A DNA stretch of 43,093 bases from assembly GCA_904501865.1 (NCBI GenBank), contig CAJGCF010000004.1:1-43093 (forward strand), read 5' to 3'. The stretch's first letter is position 1, and the number at the start of each line of letters is the position of its first letter. This stretch comes from an uncultured Clostridia bacterium (GTDB lineage: Bacteria > Bacillota > Clostridia > Oscillospirales > CAG-272). Made by a program: the position numbers and the translations under genes. Of the stretch, positions 30,865-39,225 are shown piece after piece. The notes under the pieces are model-generated. The model saw only the letters and a list, made by a program, of their open reading frames with translations. It did no database searches and was not told where the DNA came from.

Positions 30865-32289
30865 TTATTTTTCAGTTTGAGTTTCAATATATAAGTCCTG
30901 ATTGCCATCGGCTACCGTGATGCCGTCAAGCTTCACGCCCTTAAGAGAATCGCACGCGCCAAAGGCGTCCTTGCCTATTTCCTTGACTCCGCCAAGCTCA
31001 ACACCGACAAGCGACGAGCAACCGTAGAAGGTGGACGGAGCAATAGCCGTAAAGGATTGCGGAAGTGTTATCTCGCAAAGAGCCTTACAGCCGTAAAAGG
31101 CTTGCATTCCAAGGCTTGTGAGTGTCTCTCCAAGCTCCACCGTGACGAGATTGTCACAACCGAAAAAGGCATCGTCACCAACAGTCACTACACCGTCGAG
31201 GGATATCTCCAAAAGCGAGCGACACGCGTAAAACGCTCTTGTTCCAACGCGCTCTACCGTCTCGGGCAATTTTATCGAGGTTATATATTTACAAGATGTG
31301 AACGCGCGATTGGGAATACTCGTGCACGTATCGGCAAGCGTTACGCTTCGCAGAGACGCGGGCACAAATTCATCGTTATAATCGGGACTGTCAGCACCAA
31401 ATATATATCCGAGAAAAGAGTTCTCCTCACTCTCACCAAAGCCGCCGAGAGTGACGTTGTTAAGTCCCTCGCACTCAAACAGAGCCCCCTTGGCTATCTC
31501 ACGAACACCCGAGAGGTCAAGCGAGAAAATAGACCTGCAATATCCGAGCGCGTACGCGCCAAGGCTATCCACTCCGTCTCCCATATTGAGAAAGACAAGG
31601 TCGGAGCACTCGTAAAAGGCAAAATCCGCTATACTCTCGGTCTCGTCGGGCAGTATGATTGCCGACAGGCTCTTGCAGCCCGAAAACGCGTTCTCGCCGA
31701 TATCTCCGCGTCCAACTATTACCATATCCAGACTTGCGGGCACCTTGACCGCGTTCTGCGCGTACTCTGTCGCGCCAAATACATATCCCAGATATGCCGA
31801 CTCTCCCCCATCGCCTACGAAGGGCAGACGGAGAGTGGAAAGTCCGTCGCAATCGGAAAACGCACCCTGCTCTATGCTCACAACACTGTCAGGTATACTG
31901 ACCGCGCGCACCCCCGTGTCTGAAAACGCGCCCGAGGCTATGACGGATACCGCATAGCTGTCTATCTTCTCGGGCACGACGACTATGTCCTCGTCACCCG
32001 TGTACGCTATTATCTTAACGCCACTCTCGGTCACCTCATACTCAAAGCTTTCAGGCGAGGCGGGTGAATTATTAACAAACGCAAGCGTGGAATTTTCCTG
32101 ATATTCCGCGTATCTTTTTGCAAGCTCGCTATTCTCTGCCGTGTCCTTGGCGGGCGTAAATGTATCTGTCTCCTCGGTCTCGCCGCCGCTGTTCTGTTGC
32201 GGCTTTGCCACGCACGCGCATAGCAGAAACGTCGACACCAAAAGACAAATCAGCGCGACTGAAAGCTTGTGCCATAATTTTTTACTCAT
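30865..32289 (-). CDS. BspA-type leucine-rich repeat lipoprotein
   Basis: A 474-residue surface lipoprotein with a lipobox ending LLCAC and an acidic Thr/Glu linker. From about residue 115 there are LRR_5-type units of about 23 residues of the form AFSGCKSLSAIILPDETESI and AFYACRSLLEISLDG. Such proteins are common in gut bacteria and often act in adhesion. The ATG at 32289 has GGAG ten bases upstream and is preferred to a TTG at 32295. It overlaps the upstream membrane protein gene by eight bases (ATGAGTAA). Confidence 0.87.
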   Translation of the reverse strand: MSKKLWHKLSVALICLLVSTFLLCACVAKPQQNSGGETEETDTFTPAKDTAENSELAKRYAEYQENSTLAFVNNSPASPESFEYEVTESGVKIIAYTGDEDIVVVPEKIDSYAVSVIASGAFSDTGVRAVSIPDSVVSIEQGAFSDCDGLSTLRLPFVGDGGESAYLGYVFGATEYAQNAVKVPASLDMVIVGRGDIGENAFSGCKSLSAIILPDETESIADFAFYECSDLVFLNMGDGVDSLGAYALGYCRSIFSLDLSGVREIAKGALFECEGLNNVTLGGFGESEENSFLGYIFGADSPDYNDEFVPASLRSVTLADTCTSIPNRAFTSCKYITSIKLPETVERVGTRAFYACRSLLEISLDGVVTVGDDAFFGCDNLVTVELGETLTSLGMQAFYGCKALCEITLPQSFTAIAPSTFYGCSSLVGVELGGVKEIGKDAFGACDSLKGVKLDGITVADGNQDLYIETQTEK

Positions 32290-32794
32290 TTTCAAGGGAC
32301 TCCTTTTCCTCGGCAGAGGCTCTCATAAAGTGATATGATATTTTAGCCGTAAACGGAATTATCTGCACCACAAACCAGATAAAAGTGGTCTCAAAAAGGG
32401 TTTTTGCAACCTCTTCTCCCTCCTCCAAGCTCTCCGCCGAGCCCTCACCCTGACTTATAAGGTAAACGTACGGAAGCATTACAAAAAAAGTAAAAAGTGC
32501 CGCCCAAAGAGTGATATATCCCTGCTCTCTTTGAGTTATTACGGGTAAGTACGCCTCTTTTTTAGAGTAAAATACGTAGAGCACTGCCGTAAGTATGATG
32601 ACGGGCAGAATGGGCGTGACGTACTCCACAAACCATATCATATTGTCCATATTGCCCTTTTCCTCAAGCTGTGCGACCTTTTCGGGCACCCAAGAGCTAT
32701 ACACCGAGAGCATTAATGCCATAAGAACGCACAATGCTACCGAGCACAGTATGACCTTCAATAAATCTATTGACTTTTTATCTGAATTTGCCAT
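32282..32794 (-). CDS. Four-helix membrane protein of unknown function
   Basis: A 170-residue protein with predicted transmembrane helices at about 12-33, 53-75, 91-112 and 135-155, and a charged C-terminal tail (ASAEEKESLENE). The loop between helices 3 and 4 is acidic (SAESLEEGEEVA). I do not recognise a family. It lies between a small Cys protein and the leucine-rich lipoprotein and overlaps the latter, so the two products may work together at the membrane. Confidence 0.7.
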   Translation of the reverse strand: MANSDKKSIDLLKVILCSVALCVLMALMLSVYSSWVPEKVAQLEEKGNMDNMIWFVEYVTPILPVIILTAVLYVFYSKKEAYLPVITQREQGYITLWAALFTFFVMLPYVYLISQGEGSAESLEEGEEVAKTLFETTFIWFVVQIIPFTAKISYHFMRASAEEKESLENE

Positions 32795-32823
32795 TTTTTC
32801 ATCCTTCTGAAATCAAATTTTAC

Positions 32824-33042
32824 TTATATCTGCTTATGAACACTCTTGTATTCGTCGTAATATCTGTAATACGGACAACGGCCCGTGTTGCCGCCGAGAA
32901 AGTCTATCATCTCGTCCTCGTCGAGCGACATTGAGCATACGTATTCGTCCCATTCCTCATCAAAGTCGTAAAATTCACAGCTCTCGCACGTACCCGACGC
33001 ATATTTTGGCGATGTCATCGCCTTTTTCTTTTTATCTTCCAT
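32824..33042 (-). CDS. Small acidic Cys-containing protein (DUF6472-like)
   Basis: A 72-residue acidic protein with Cys at about 19, 22, 36 and 56 (CESCEFYDF, VCSMSLDEDEM, RCPYYRYYDEY). The spacing suggests a zinc ribbon or small metal site. It resembles a family of short clostridial proteins of unknown function. It lies 15 bases after cytidine deaminase and 29 before the membrane protein gene, within one minus-strand operon. Confidence 0.7.
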   Translation of the reverse strand: MEDKKKKAMTSPKYASGTCESCEFYDFDEEWDEYVCSMSLDEDEMIDFLGGNTGRCPYYRYYDEYKSVHKQI

Positions 33043-33057
33043 TTCTCACTCCGAAAA

Positions 33058-33456
33058 TTAAAGCTTGAAGCTGTCTGGCAGGATATCCGATAAAGTCCTC
33101 ACCGTGATATCCTTTCCGTCAAAAAGTATTATCTCGAACTCAGGGGAGCAGAACTCCGCCATCACCTGACGGCATATTCCACACGGAGCGCATATAGACG
33201 TGATATCCTCGCCCTCAGGCGCGCCCACGATAGATATAGCCTTAAAATCTCTTTTACCCGCCATAATAGCCCTAAAAAACGCGGTCCTCTCGGCGCAGTT
33301 GGTAGCTCCAAATGAGGAATTCTCAATGTTAGCGCCATCGAACACCTCTCCGTCAGAGCAAAGCAAAGCCGCTCCCACACGAAAATGCGAATAAGGTGAA
33401 TACGAGCTCTCTCTTGCCTTGAGCGCTGCCGCCACAAGCTCATCTCTGTATGACAT
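33058..33456 (-). CDS. cdd: Cytidine deaminase
   Basis: A 132-residue enzyme that deaminates cytidine and deoxycytidine to uridine forms in pyrimidine salvage. The substrate motif is GANIENSSFGA, the catalytic zinc motif is NCAERTAFF, and the second motif CAPCGICRQV supplies two zinc Cys ligands. The start is the ATG at 33456 with GGAG five bases upstream; an earlier in-frame start seven codons before it lacks this support. It lies 29 bases after the HD-domain gene. Confidence 0.94.
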   Translation of the reverse strand: MSYRDELVAAALKARESSYSPYSHFRVGAALLCSDGEVFDGANIENSSFGATNCAERTAFFRAIMAGKRDFKAISIVGAPEGEDITSICAPCGICRQVMAEFCSPEFEIILFDGKDITVRTLSDILPDSFKL

Positions 33457-33485
33457 AAATACTCCTTTCGGCAACAAAAGCCTTT

Positions 33486-34082
33486 TTAATCCTGATGGGA
33501 TTTACCTTCCAAAAAGTACGCCGCCTCTGTGTCGGCGCAGTTGAGGAAGAAGGCGAGTGGAAACATCTCCATAGCCTTGCCTACGTTGCCGGCGTTGTCT
33601 TTATCTGCAGAAAATCCCATATGGTAACGGATAGCAAACGCCTCGTCTCGCGTGAGCCTCATATATCCCGATACGATATATACAGACTTTTCGCCGTGTC
33701 CGTAAGGAAGATTGTCCTCTATCGTGTAGTATGGCACGGATTCCCATCTGCCCTCTGCGTTCTTGACGTTTCTGAAGCTGACGTTATAAAAATTCACCTT
33801 GCAGACGTCGTGCAGAAGTGCGGCTATGGCAATACTCTCCTCGCTGTACTCTATACCGTACTCCTCTTTTATTTTGGGGCGGCTGAGTATGTCGCACAGG
33901 CAATCGTACACGTTGAGAGTGTGCTCTACGAGTCCTCCCTCGTGACTGCCGTGAAAGCGAGTGCTTGCGGGGGCGGTGAAAAAGTCGCTCGCCTCGGAGC
34001 ACAGATATGCCAAAAGCTTGTCCGCTCCCTCTCTTTTTATCTTGCTTGTAAAGATGTCTATAAATCTTTGTTTGTTAGTCAT
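33486..34082 (-). CDS. HD-domain hydrolase
   Basis: A 198-residue soluble protein of the HD superfamily of metal-dependent phosphohydrolases. Likely metal ligands are His in FHGSHEGGLVEHT, the HD pair in ALLHDVCKV and His in YGHGEKS. The substrate cannot be assigned; relatives act on nucleotides or phosphodiesters, and its neighbour cytidine deaminase hints at nucleotide metabolism. GAGG seven bases before the ATG at 34082 decides the start; an earlier in-frame start exists 16 codons upstream without such a site. It is the first gene of the minus-strand run to 29932. Confidence 0.82.
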   Translation of the reverse strand: MTNKQRFIDIFTSKIKREGADKLLAYLCSEASDFFTAPASTRFHGSHEGGLVEHTLNVYDCLCDILSRPKIKEEYGIEYSEESIAIAALLHDVCKVNFYNVSFRNVKNAEGRWESVPYYTIEDNLPYGHGEKSVYIVSGYMRLTRDEAFAIRYHMGFSADKDNAGNVGKAMEMFPLAFFLNCADTEAAYFLEGKSHQD

Positions 34083-34133
34083 CTCAATTCCTCGTTTTAA
34101 ATAAATATATATCCGATTACATTGTATCAAAAT

Positions 34134-34156
34134 CCCGCCCTTTTGTCAAGGGCGGG
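34134..34156 (-). terminator. Terminator of the P-type ATPase gene
   Basis: CCCGCCCTT (34134-34142) pairs with AAGGGCGGG (34148-34156), 9 bp. On the minus strand it is followed by ATTTTG. It starts 14 bases past the ATPase stop. Confidence 0.75.
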
Positions 34157-34170
34157 AAAACTTTTTACAA

Positions 34171-36918
34171 TTAATATCCCTTCTTGCCGAAAAGAAGCCG
34201 CCATATAAGCTTTCTTAGCATATCTGCGGGAAAGACGAGAAGCGCCAGAAGCGCGGTGAATCCAAGCTCCGAGAGCGTGAGAGGTGCAGTGCGCAAGACC
34301 GCACCGCCAAGGTAGACGAAGATTATCTGTATGGCGAGCACCGCCGCCATTATTCCTATAAAGCCCTTGTTCTTACCTATATTTGAAAAGAGCTTCAGTC
34401 TGTCGGTCCGCGCGTTGAAGCAGTTGAACACCGAAGCAAAGATAAACAGCGCAAAGAACGCGGTGAGCAGATATATGTTATCCTCTGCCCAACGATAATG
34501 CGCGCATATCTCGGGAATCCTGAAAAATGCCACGCAAAGTGCCACGGTTGCCGCCCCCGATATAAGTATCTCATTTATCATATAGCCGTTGAGAATAGGC
34601 TCGTCTCGGCGCTTGGGTCTCTCCTGCATACAGGACTCAAGTGCGGGCTCGCCTGCAAACGCCAGCCCTCCGAGAGTATCCATTATAATATTTATCCAGA
34701 GCATCTGAACCACGGTGACGGGAGCCTCCACGCCCAAAAACGGACATATCACCGACACTCCCACCGCACACAGATTCATAGTGAGCTGGAGTGATATAAA
34801 TTTACGTATGCTCTTAAATATATTTCTGCCGTATCTGACCGCCTTGACGATAGATGCGAGGTCGTTGTCAAGTATTATGATGTCGCCTGCGTCTTTTGCC
34901 ACCTGTGTTCCGCTTCCCATTGAAAATCCTACGTCCGCGCGCTTGAGCGCGGGAGCGTCGTTGATGCCGTCACCTGTCATTCCCACCACGAGCTCAAGCT
35001 CTTGTGATATGCGCACAAGGCGGCTCTTATCGTTTGGCAGAGCTCTCGCCACGACGGCAAGGTGCGGAAGCATATCCCTGACCTCCGCGTCAGTCAGGCG
35101 GGAAAGCTCGCCTCCCGTTATGGCTATATGAGTTTTTTCGTCAAGTATACCGCACCCCTTCGCGATATGCTTTGCGGTGTCGAGATTATCTCCCGTTATC
35201 ATCACCACCTGTATCCCCGCGCCGCGAAGTTCGGATACCGATGCGGGTGCCGCCGCACGTATCCTGTCCTCAAGAGTTATAAGACACAAGAGAGTCAAGC
35301 TACCAAGCTCTCCTCGCTCTACCGAGCCGCTCCATTCGGGCTTGTCGGCAAGAGCTATGGCTAAAACTCGCTTGCCCGAGGCGGTAAGCGTCCTGCAAAT
35401 GCTCTCGGGCACCTGTCCTCTCATCCCGTGCCTCTCTCCCCTCTCGTCGATATAGGAGCTCAACCGTGGCAGTATCTTCTCGGGCGCTCCCTTCACGAGC
35501 AGCTTCCTTGTTTCCCCGCTTGACACAAGCGCCATAGAAAGCTTACGGTTGCTATCAAATTCGGTCTTTTTTATGACCTCAAAGCGCGGAATCTCGCGCA
35601 CGCACGCAAGCGCGCACTCAAGAATCGCACGGTCGGTGGAGTTACCACCGAGAGCCCGACGAGCGCCGTCCCTCCTGCCAACAACACTTGACGTATTGGC
35701 AAACGCACCGAGAATGAGCTCGTCGTAGATAGCGCCCGACGGCAGAGAGGCGAGTGACTTGTAGCTCCTTCCGTCTCCGAGATATATCTCCCCGACCGAC
35801 AGCTTGCCCTCTGTGAGAGTTCCCGTCTTGTCGGTAAAAAGAATATTCATACTCCCCGCCGACTCGATACCCACGGGCTTTCTGACTAAGACGTTGTCCT
35901 TGACCATCTTTTTAATATTGGACGATAGGACCACAGCTATCATCATAGGCAGTCCCTCTGGCACGGCGACGACTATTACCGTCAGCCCCAGAGTGAGCGC
36001 GTGGAACAGATGCGAGAACAGAAAATCAAGGCTCAGCAGCTTGTATTTGATTATCTCAACGTCAAAGGCGCTGTCTACGACAAACGTAGTGAAAAGATAG
36101 ACAAGCGCAACCACCGCCGCCAGAATATATCCGAGCGTGCTTATCTGCCGCGCGAGCTTTGTAAGTCTTATTTTGAGCGGACTTTCTCTGGTCTCGGTCT
36201 GTATCTCACGTGAGATACCGCCAAGCATAGTGCTATCTCCTACCCTCTCAATTCGCATAATTCCGCTACCCGATAGCACCGTACAGCCACGCAAGCAGTA
36301 GTACGGCGAGGCGGGTGTGAGGTCGAGCTCGTCATTGCCGCTCCACGCGCGCTTGGTCACCTCTCGGCTCTCGCCTGTCATAGCCGATTGGTCTGTCACA
36401 AGCTCCCCTGACACAAGAATCCCGTCGGCGCATATCTGCTCCCCGGCGCCCACAAGCACAAGGTCACCGACCACGACCTCATCTATCGAAAGCTCAACTA
36501 TATCTCGACTGCGAAGCACGCGGCAGGAAAAGCTCGCGCTGCTCTCGCTGAGTCTGTCAAATGCCGCCTGCGAACCGTGCTCGGACAGAGTAGATATAAA
36601 AGTGGCAAGAAGTATGGACACGGCGATTCCGCCCGTCTCAAACCAATCCGCGTCACGAAATGTAAATATCACGTTTATTATGAGCGCGCCTATAAGTATC
36701 TTTATGACGGGGTCTCCGAGATTTTCAAAAAAACGCCTCGCAAAGCTTTTCCCCTTGTTCCGTGACATTTTATTATCTCCATGCTCAGCACGCGACCTCT
36801 CCACCTCCTCAGCAGAAAGTCCGCGCATATTTTGAGACGCGAGAGCATATCCCTCTGCTTTCCCTATCCTCTCTTTATACGTGCTTGCTATTTCTATCAC
36901 CCCTTTTGCTTGTTTCAT
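34171..36918 (-). CDS. Calcium-transporting type P-type ATPase
   Basis: A protein of about 915 residues of the P2 family. It has an N-terminal cation-ATPase domain (SAEEVERSRAEHGDN), the TGES actuator motif (SAMTGESREV), PEGLP in the fourth helix, the phosphorylated Asp in DKTGTLTEG, KGAPEK, MITGDN and MTGDGINDAPALK. PEGLP and the overall layout match calcium pumps of the PMCA/SERCA side; ten helices are expected. It should export Ca2+ from the cytosol. The ATG at 36918 is used but has no clear ribosome site; a TTG at 36939 is in frame. It stands alone with its own terminator. Confidence 0.88.
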   Translation of the reverse strand: MKQAKGVIEIASTYKERIGKAEGYALASQNMRGLSAEEVERSRAEHGDNKMSRNKGKSFARRFFENLGDPVIKILIGALIINVIFTFRDADWFETGGIAVSILLATFISTLSEHGSQAAFDRLSESSASFSCRVLRSRDIVELSIDEVVVGDLVLVGAGEQICADGILVSGELVTDQSAMTGESREVTKRAWSGNDELDLTPASPYYCLRGCTVLSGSGIMRIERVGDSTMLGGISREIQTETRESPLKIRLTKLARQISTLGYILAAVVALVYLFTTFVVDSAFDVEIIKYKLLSLDFLFSHLFHALTLGLTVIVVAVPEGLPMMIAVVLSSNIKKMVKDNVLVRKPVGIESAGSMNILFTDKTGTLTEGKLSVGEIYLGDGRSYKSLASLPSGAIYDELILGAFANTSSVVGRRDGARRALGGNSTDRAILECALACVREIPRFEVIKKTEFDSNRKLSMALVSSGETRKLLVKGAPEKILPRLSSYIDERGERHGMRGQVPESICRTLTASGKRVLAIALADKPEWSGSVERGELGSLTLLCLITLEDRIRAAAPASVSELRGAGIQVVMITGDNLDTAKHIAKGCGILDEKTHIAITGGELSRLTDAEVRDMLPHLAVVARALPNDKSRLVRISQELELVVGMTGDGINDAPALKRADVGFSMGSGTQVAKDAGDIIILDNDLASIVKAVRYGRNIFKSIRKFISLQLTMNLCAVGVSVICPFLGVEAPVTVVQMLWINIIMDTLGGLAFAGEPALESCMQERPKRRDEPILNGYMINEILISGAATVALCVAFFRIPEICAHYRWAEDNIYLLTAFFALFIFASVFNCFNARTDRLKLFSNIGKNKGFIGIMAAVLAIQIIFVYLGGAVLRTAPLTLSELGFTALLALLVFPADMLRKLIWRLLFGKKGY

Positions 36919-36997
36919 AAAAATATATGCCTGAGTCAAACGAAATAAAACTCAAAGCCAGCACTTGCACTTTTATGTAAGTCTTTTTTATTTTATA

Positions 36998-37026
36998 TTG
37001 ACTTTTTGCAACGTTCGTGCTATAAT
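36998..37026 (+). promoter_or_regulatory. Promoter of the acidic lipoprotein gene
   Basis: TTGACT at 36998-37003 and TATAAT at 37021-37026 are 17 bases apart, with TGC just before the -10 box (extended -10). The leader is about 80 bases. Confidence 0.78.
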
Positions 37027-37113
37027 AACATGTAGTGAGGCGGCTGTGTTGAATAGCTCCTCGCAAATTACGCAATTGGAACCAAATTGCTTGAAATATG
37101 GAGGTATTTCATT

Positions 37114-39090
37114 ATGGCTATCAAAAAACGTTCATTTTGGCTTGTAGCATTATCACTGATAATGTGCTTGTCAATGCTTTTCTGCTCCTGCTCTCTGATA
37201 AATCCAGATGACGAGGATGAAGACGTAGAAAAGACACCCGAAGAAGAAAAAGAAATAATTGCAGACAGCTTGCAGAGTCTCAATATGGGCCAGATGATCG
37301 AATCGGGCCTTGAGGAGTATAACATATCCTTCACAGAGCTCTTGAAGGGAGTTATGGCAGAGGCTTCTATCAGCACCACGATAGACGGCGAGCGTGTAAA
37401 CATCTACGGTGGAATCAACGAGAATCTCATCAAGTTTGATGCCGCAGGTGAATCCGCCTACATACATCTCACCGACGAGAACGTGGTCCTGTTCTCCAAA
37501 TACGGCGAAGGTTACAGGGTATCTGTTGAAAACATTTCTGTTTCACCCGAGGATATCGTGGACGCTCCCAGCGATATGGTCTCCTCGATTACAGAGATAG
37601 TCAAGGACTTCAAGTTCCCCGAGATAAAGGCGGACCAGCTTGAGGAAAAGGACGGCTTCTACGTTATCAAGAACGATTATTACGAGAGCGTCGCGCGCGA
37701 AATAATAGACCTCTTGATAGAGGTTATGGCCGAGCTTGAGGGTGAGGACTCTTACGTGCCCACCGACGAGGAGATACAAGAAGTTGTTGAACAGATAAAG
37801 GGCATCATAGAGGCTCTGGATCTTGAGATTGGTTTCTCTGTGGGCGATGAGACCATCAACGGTTTCTATGTATCCATCAACACTACCGAGGACGCAATGT
37901 CCGAGTTCTTTGGCTCAATCGGTGAAATGGCTCCTGCTCTTCCCGATGACGAGCCTAACTACGTGGAAACGTGGACCGAGATCGTCAACGACGATTGGGA
38001 GTCCGAATCCGAAAGCGATCCGGAAATCGTCTATCCCGACTACGACTATGGCTACGATTATGATGGTGACGGTATTGTAGACGAGGAGTACACCTTTGAA
38101 GACCCCAACTACGACTATGGCTACGATTACGGCTATGACACTGACACCACCTACACAGTTGACTATCCCGAGTATGAAGGTATGTCCTCTGTAAAAGCAA
38201 GCTCCGCTCCTATCACGCTTCGCCTTGAGGTCATGCTTACAGATAACGCTAAAAATCTCAAGCACATCAAGCTCAACGCAAACATTCCCGCGGACGATGG
38301 CACCGTAGTTATCGACCTTGTGTTGAATAGCATCATTAAGAAAAACGACCTCGTAGGAGTTGAGGTCTCCTTCAATATGACAGCTACTAACGTTGTGATA
38401 GAAACCGACTACAGCGTTGAAACAAACAAGTACGACCAGTACGGATATACCGAGTATGTCGATATAGAGGTCATAGGTAATATCAACGCGACCGCAAACC
38501 TTGTATTCGACACATCCAAGCTTGAGGGTGATGCGGGCGACGCTATATTGGATTTCGATGTAAACGTTAACGTTATTCCTAAGGATGCGTTCTGCGTTGA
38601 TTACGACTACTCTGTAGGAGAAGAAACAAGGACAGACGTTGAAGAATACTTCCCCTCGTTTAACATTGATCAGTACAAACAGTCCGTAGGTATAACGGCA
38701 GACATCACTGTCGTTGACGACGATACCCTCGACGTGCTCGTAAGCGTTGGTATGGATGACGTATCCGTTAACGTAAACGGAACTATTGAAACAAAGTCCT
38801 GCCCCAACTTCGGAGCTCTTCCGGGAGACGTATCCAATCTCCTTGACAACAAAAATCTGGCGGCAGACATGGCTGAGCTTGAGCAGATAGCTGAAACTAT
38901 CCAAGAAGAGATATACCTCTACGACTACGGCTTCCTTCCCGACGTCGTATGGTACGACGCTCAAACAGGCATATACGTATATGTATCTAACTACTACTAC
39001 GAATTCTACACCTCTATGCCCGAGGACGCAGAGGAAATATTCTATGACCGCGCAACCGGTGAAATTGTATTCCCCGATCACGCAGAATAA
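37114..39090 (+). CDS. Large acidic lipoprotein with a calcium-loop-like Tyr/Asp/Gly segment
   Basis: A 658-residue protein of unknown function. It has a Lys-rich start, a hydrophobic segment and a lipobox ending LFCSC, then an acidic linker. Residues about 290-360 hold a striking Asp/Tyr/Gly segment with repeats of DYDYGYDY and the loop DYDGDGIVDEEY, which fits the DxDGDGxxD calcium-binding pattern of EF-hand and dockerin-like loops. The remainder looks like beta-rich, strongly acidic extracellular domains. The ATG at 37114 has GGAGG nine bases upstream; the frame is open nine codons further up. It lies next to a leucine-rich lipoprotein gene and divergent from a calcium pump gene. Calcium binding is inference from the motif. 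Confidence 0.8.
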   Translation: MAIKKRSFWLVALSLIMCLSMLFCSCSLINPDDEDEDVEKTPEEEKEIIADSLQSLNMGQMIESGLEEYNISFTELLKGVMAEASISTTIDGERVNIYGGINENLIKFDAAGESAYIHLTDENVVLFSKYGEGYRVSVENISVSPEDIVDAPSDMVSSITEIVKDFKFPEIKADQLEEKDGFYVIKNDYYESVAREIIDLLIEVMAELEGEDSYVPTDEEIQEVVEQIKGIIEALDLEIGFSVGDETINGFYVSINTTEDAMSEFFGSIGEMAPALPDDEPNYVETWTEIVNDDWESESESDPEIVYPDYDYGYDYDGDGIVDEEYTFEDPNYDYGYDYGYDTDTTYTVDYPEYEGMSSVKASSAPITLRLEVMLTDNAKNLKHIKLNANIPADDGTVVIDLVLNSIIKKNDLVGVEVSFNMTATNVVIETDYSVETNKYDQYGYTEYVDIEVIGNINATANLVFDTSKLEGDAGDAILDFDVNVNVIPKDAFCVDYDYSVGEETRTDVEEYFPSFNIDQYKQSVGITADITVVDDDTLDVLVSVGMDDVSVNVNGTIETKSCPNFGALPGDVSNLLDNKNLAADMAELEQIAETIQEEIYLYDYGFLPDVVWYDAQTGIYVYVSNYYYEFYTSMPEDAEEIFYDRATGEIVFPDHAE

Positions 39091-39110
39091 GGCCTGAAAA
39101 TACATCAAAG

Positions 39111-39144
39111 AGGTCGCTCCCCGACACCTGTTGGAGAGCGACCT
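39111..39144 (+). terminator. Hairpin after the acidic lipoprotein gene
   Basis: AGGTCGCTC (39111-39119) pairs with GAGCGACCT (39136-39144). The tail is only weakly T-rich (TGAATTATT), so it is a probable but not strong terminator. Confidence 0.55.
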
Positions 39145-39225
39145 TGAATTATTCACAAAAAATTCAAACAATACCCTCCTCACTATGATATACTGAATCT
39201 ATATAACATTATAAAGGGGATATCC

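Noticed and set aside
37915..39183. 422-codon minus-strand frame
   Set aside because: It is antisense to the acidic lipoprotein, and its Val/Tyr/Cys-rich content reflects the complement of Asp/Asn/Tyr codons.
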